Part shown: one piece after another, positions 19,005 to 20,088 of the stretch
Layout of the letters: every line of letters begins with the position of its first letter
How positions within the stretch are numbered: position 1 is the first letter of the stretch
Origin: Pelomyxa schiedti
Taxonomy: Eukaryota; Evosea; Pelobiontida; Pelomyxidae
Assembly (NCBI GenBank): GCA_020536535.1
Contig: JAHLWZ010000704.1
Span: 1,496-21,583 of the forward strand
Length of the DNA stretch: 20,088 bases
Direction of reading: 5' to 3'
Translations under genes and position numbers: made by a program
The notes under the pieces: generated by a model
Told to the model about the DNA's origin: nothing
The model's input: only the letters and a program-made list of their open reading frames with translations
The model's database searches: none

Positions 19005-20062
19005 ATGACGGTTGGACTGCAGCAACAGCAAGAGCATATATTGTGGTTGGTGTCGTTGTTGTGCTGCGGAGCGTGCGTGGTCGTTGGGTTTGTGGTTGTG
19101 GTGGTGTGGAGGAAGAAGTATTCCTCGTGGACAAGGAACACACGGTTGGTGGAGGGGCTGTGGTATGACAAACACATCCGCGACAGAAGGCATGGCTTTT
19201 TTTTTTTGTTTGTTTTGTTTTGGTTAAACCTGGGTGGTGATGCCTGAATCCATCTGAGGGTTTTTTTTTTTTCCTAGTGTTGTACTTTTAATAAATACAT
19301 TTTCGTTATTGCTCTAGAGCTGCTGTAACCACCCTTTTTTTTATTATACAGGGTGTACGATGCCATGATGAAAGTGAATAGGGGCTATTTTGTCACGGGA
19401 CCTGACTCATTTGCAAATCAAGCTGTCTGTATAGGTAATTTTTATACAAAAGAATGGACTCAATGTCATTTTTCACACATAATCAAGGCTTCGGTGCAAC
19501 AATATGTGAACCAAGAGTGGTACTAATCTCCAGAGAATGGTCTCGTTCTCATTTGACTCCAGACTGCTATAGGGCTTGATGTTATTTCGGAAATAATAAG
19601 ACCCGGATCTACTGTATTGGAGCTGGGGTGTGGATGCGGCTATGTAACCGCAATTCTCTCGATTTTGGTATAACTCCGAGGCTCTTCTTTTCTTATGGAT
19701 TGAAGGTTGGCCCAACTGGACGGGTAGTGGCAGTGGAATCCGCATCTGGTTTAATCAAGCAATGCCAAGCTAATATTGCCAAGATTGATAGTAACCTCTT
19801 GAACCGTGTCATTTTCTTGGGTACCTATTATCGTCACCCGTAATTAATTCTAATCAGGCCAAAGTTTCCGATTCCAAGCTTGGCAGCCCAGTTCATGGGC
19901 CTTATAATGCAATTTATTCCTCTTCAGCCGTAGATAGTATCTCTAACTCCTCAATCTATGCTTTTTAAACTTCTTAATTCAGAAGTACCCCCCACTCTGG
20001 TGGAGCAACTTAAAGTTGGTGGCCGCCTTCTCATACATGTATACTCCCACTTGAGAAAGTAA
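19005..20062 (+). CDS. Protein-L-isoaspartate O-methyltransferase-like protein with N-terminal membrane segment, probably partial
   Basis: Proposed exons are 19005-19189, 19352-19434, 19488-19519, 19563-19667, 19706-19807, 19858-19936 and 19983-20062 (221 aa). Residues about 13-36 (LWLVSLLCCGACVVVGFVVV) are a strong hydrophobic helix followed by WRKK, a signal anchor or signal peptide. The PCMT core follows: SWTRNTRLVEGL, RVYDAMMKVNRGYFVTGPDS, the active-site neighbourhood GFGATICEPRVTAIGLDVIS, SAM motif VLELGCGCGYVTA (about 118), GPTGRVVAVESA, GPYNAIYSSSAVDKVPPTL and EQLKVGGRLLIHV. PCMT methylates isoaspartyl residues to repair aged protein using S-adenosylmethionine. The usual enzyme is cytosolic and lacks the helix. 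The join after LLNR at 19808-19857 drops VIFLG, which ought to belong, so it is doubtful. AGAAA|gtaaat at 20059 could be a donor, so the gene may continue past the edge, as the missing C-terminal strands suggest. Confidence 0.8.
19190..19351 (+). other. GC-AG intron in the methyltransferase gene
   Basis: The 162-bp T-rich intron starts GAAG|gcatgg and ends ttatacag. It joins KHIRDR to RVYDAMMKV, continuous in PCMT proteins, with phase kept. No GT donor lies near the coding end. The donor shares AAG|gcat with the GC-AG intron at 14658. Confidence 0.7.
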
Positions 20063-20088
20063 ATTTACATCTTCCTCAAACCATTCTA

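Noticed and set aside
1-20088. CRISPR arrays, tRNA or rRNA genes, bacterial operons
   Set aside because: No spaced repeats, no cloverleaf or rRNA-like segments recognised by eye, and spliced eukaryotic genes fill most of the window.

Overview
The window looks like a compact, intron-rich protist nuclear genome. Genes sit 50-180 bp apart. Introns are very short, mostly 38-66 bp with a few of 77-162 bp, and nearly all are GT-AG. A ROCO (LRR-Roc-COR-kinase) gene, MORN, ankyrin and histidine acid phosphatase genes, and a eukaryotic SRP receptor point to a eukaryote, and ROCO kinases fit Amoebozoa best. A repeated 'ARDQ...HRCGA.SPA' family resembles proteins I associate from memory with Pelomyxa-type amoebae. 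That placement is inference and was not checked by search.

Layout. From 1 to 10,210 every gene is on the minus strand. In order along the + coordinates these are: a truncated ARDQ-family gene (1-390), a weak hypothetical gene (387-908), a ROCO gene in nine exons (956-5427), an intact ARDQ-family gene (5534-6736), a MORN-repeat protein with a half RING finger (about 6917-8128), and a secreted histidine acid phosphatase in nine exons (8206-10210). Around 10.2-10.75 kb the coding strand switches. From there everything is on the plus strand: a decayed SPT5-like transcription elongation factor (about 10792-12190), a gene-poor stretch with a perfect 131-bp duplication, the SRP receptor alpha subunit in fifteen exons (13205-15897), an ankyrin-repeat protein (16243-18912), and a protein-L-isoaspartate O-methyltransferase-like gene with an N-terminal membrane segment (19005 to the right edge).

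The three spliced models I could close completely (ROCO 1333 aa, acid phosphatase 508 aa, SRP receptor 657 aa) keep frame through every junction and show family motifs on both sides of the junctions. The genes form no single pathway. They cover membrane protein targeting (SRP receptor), lysosomal or secretory phosphatase activity, protein repair methylation, and signalling or scaffold proteins (ROCO, MORN, ankyrin).

The most interesting points are: a full-length ROCO protein whose GTPase and kinase catalytic residues both appear lost; the SPT5 relic; the MORN-RING gene with a broken frame; two GC-AG introns sharing one donor motif; and the membrane-anchored methyltransferase.
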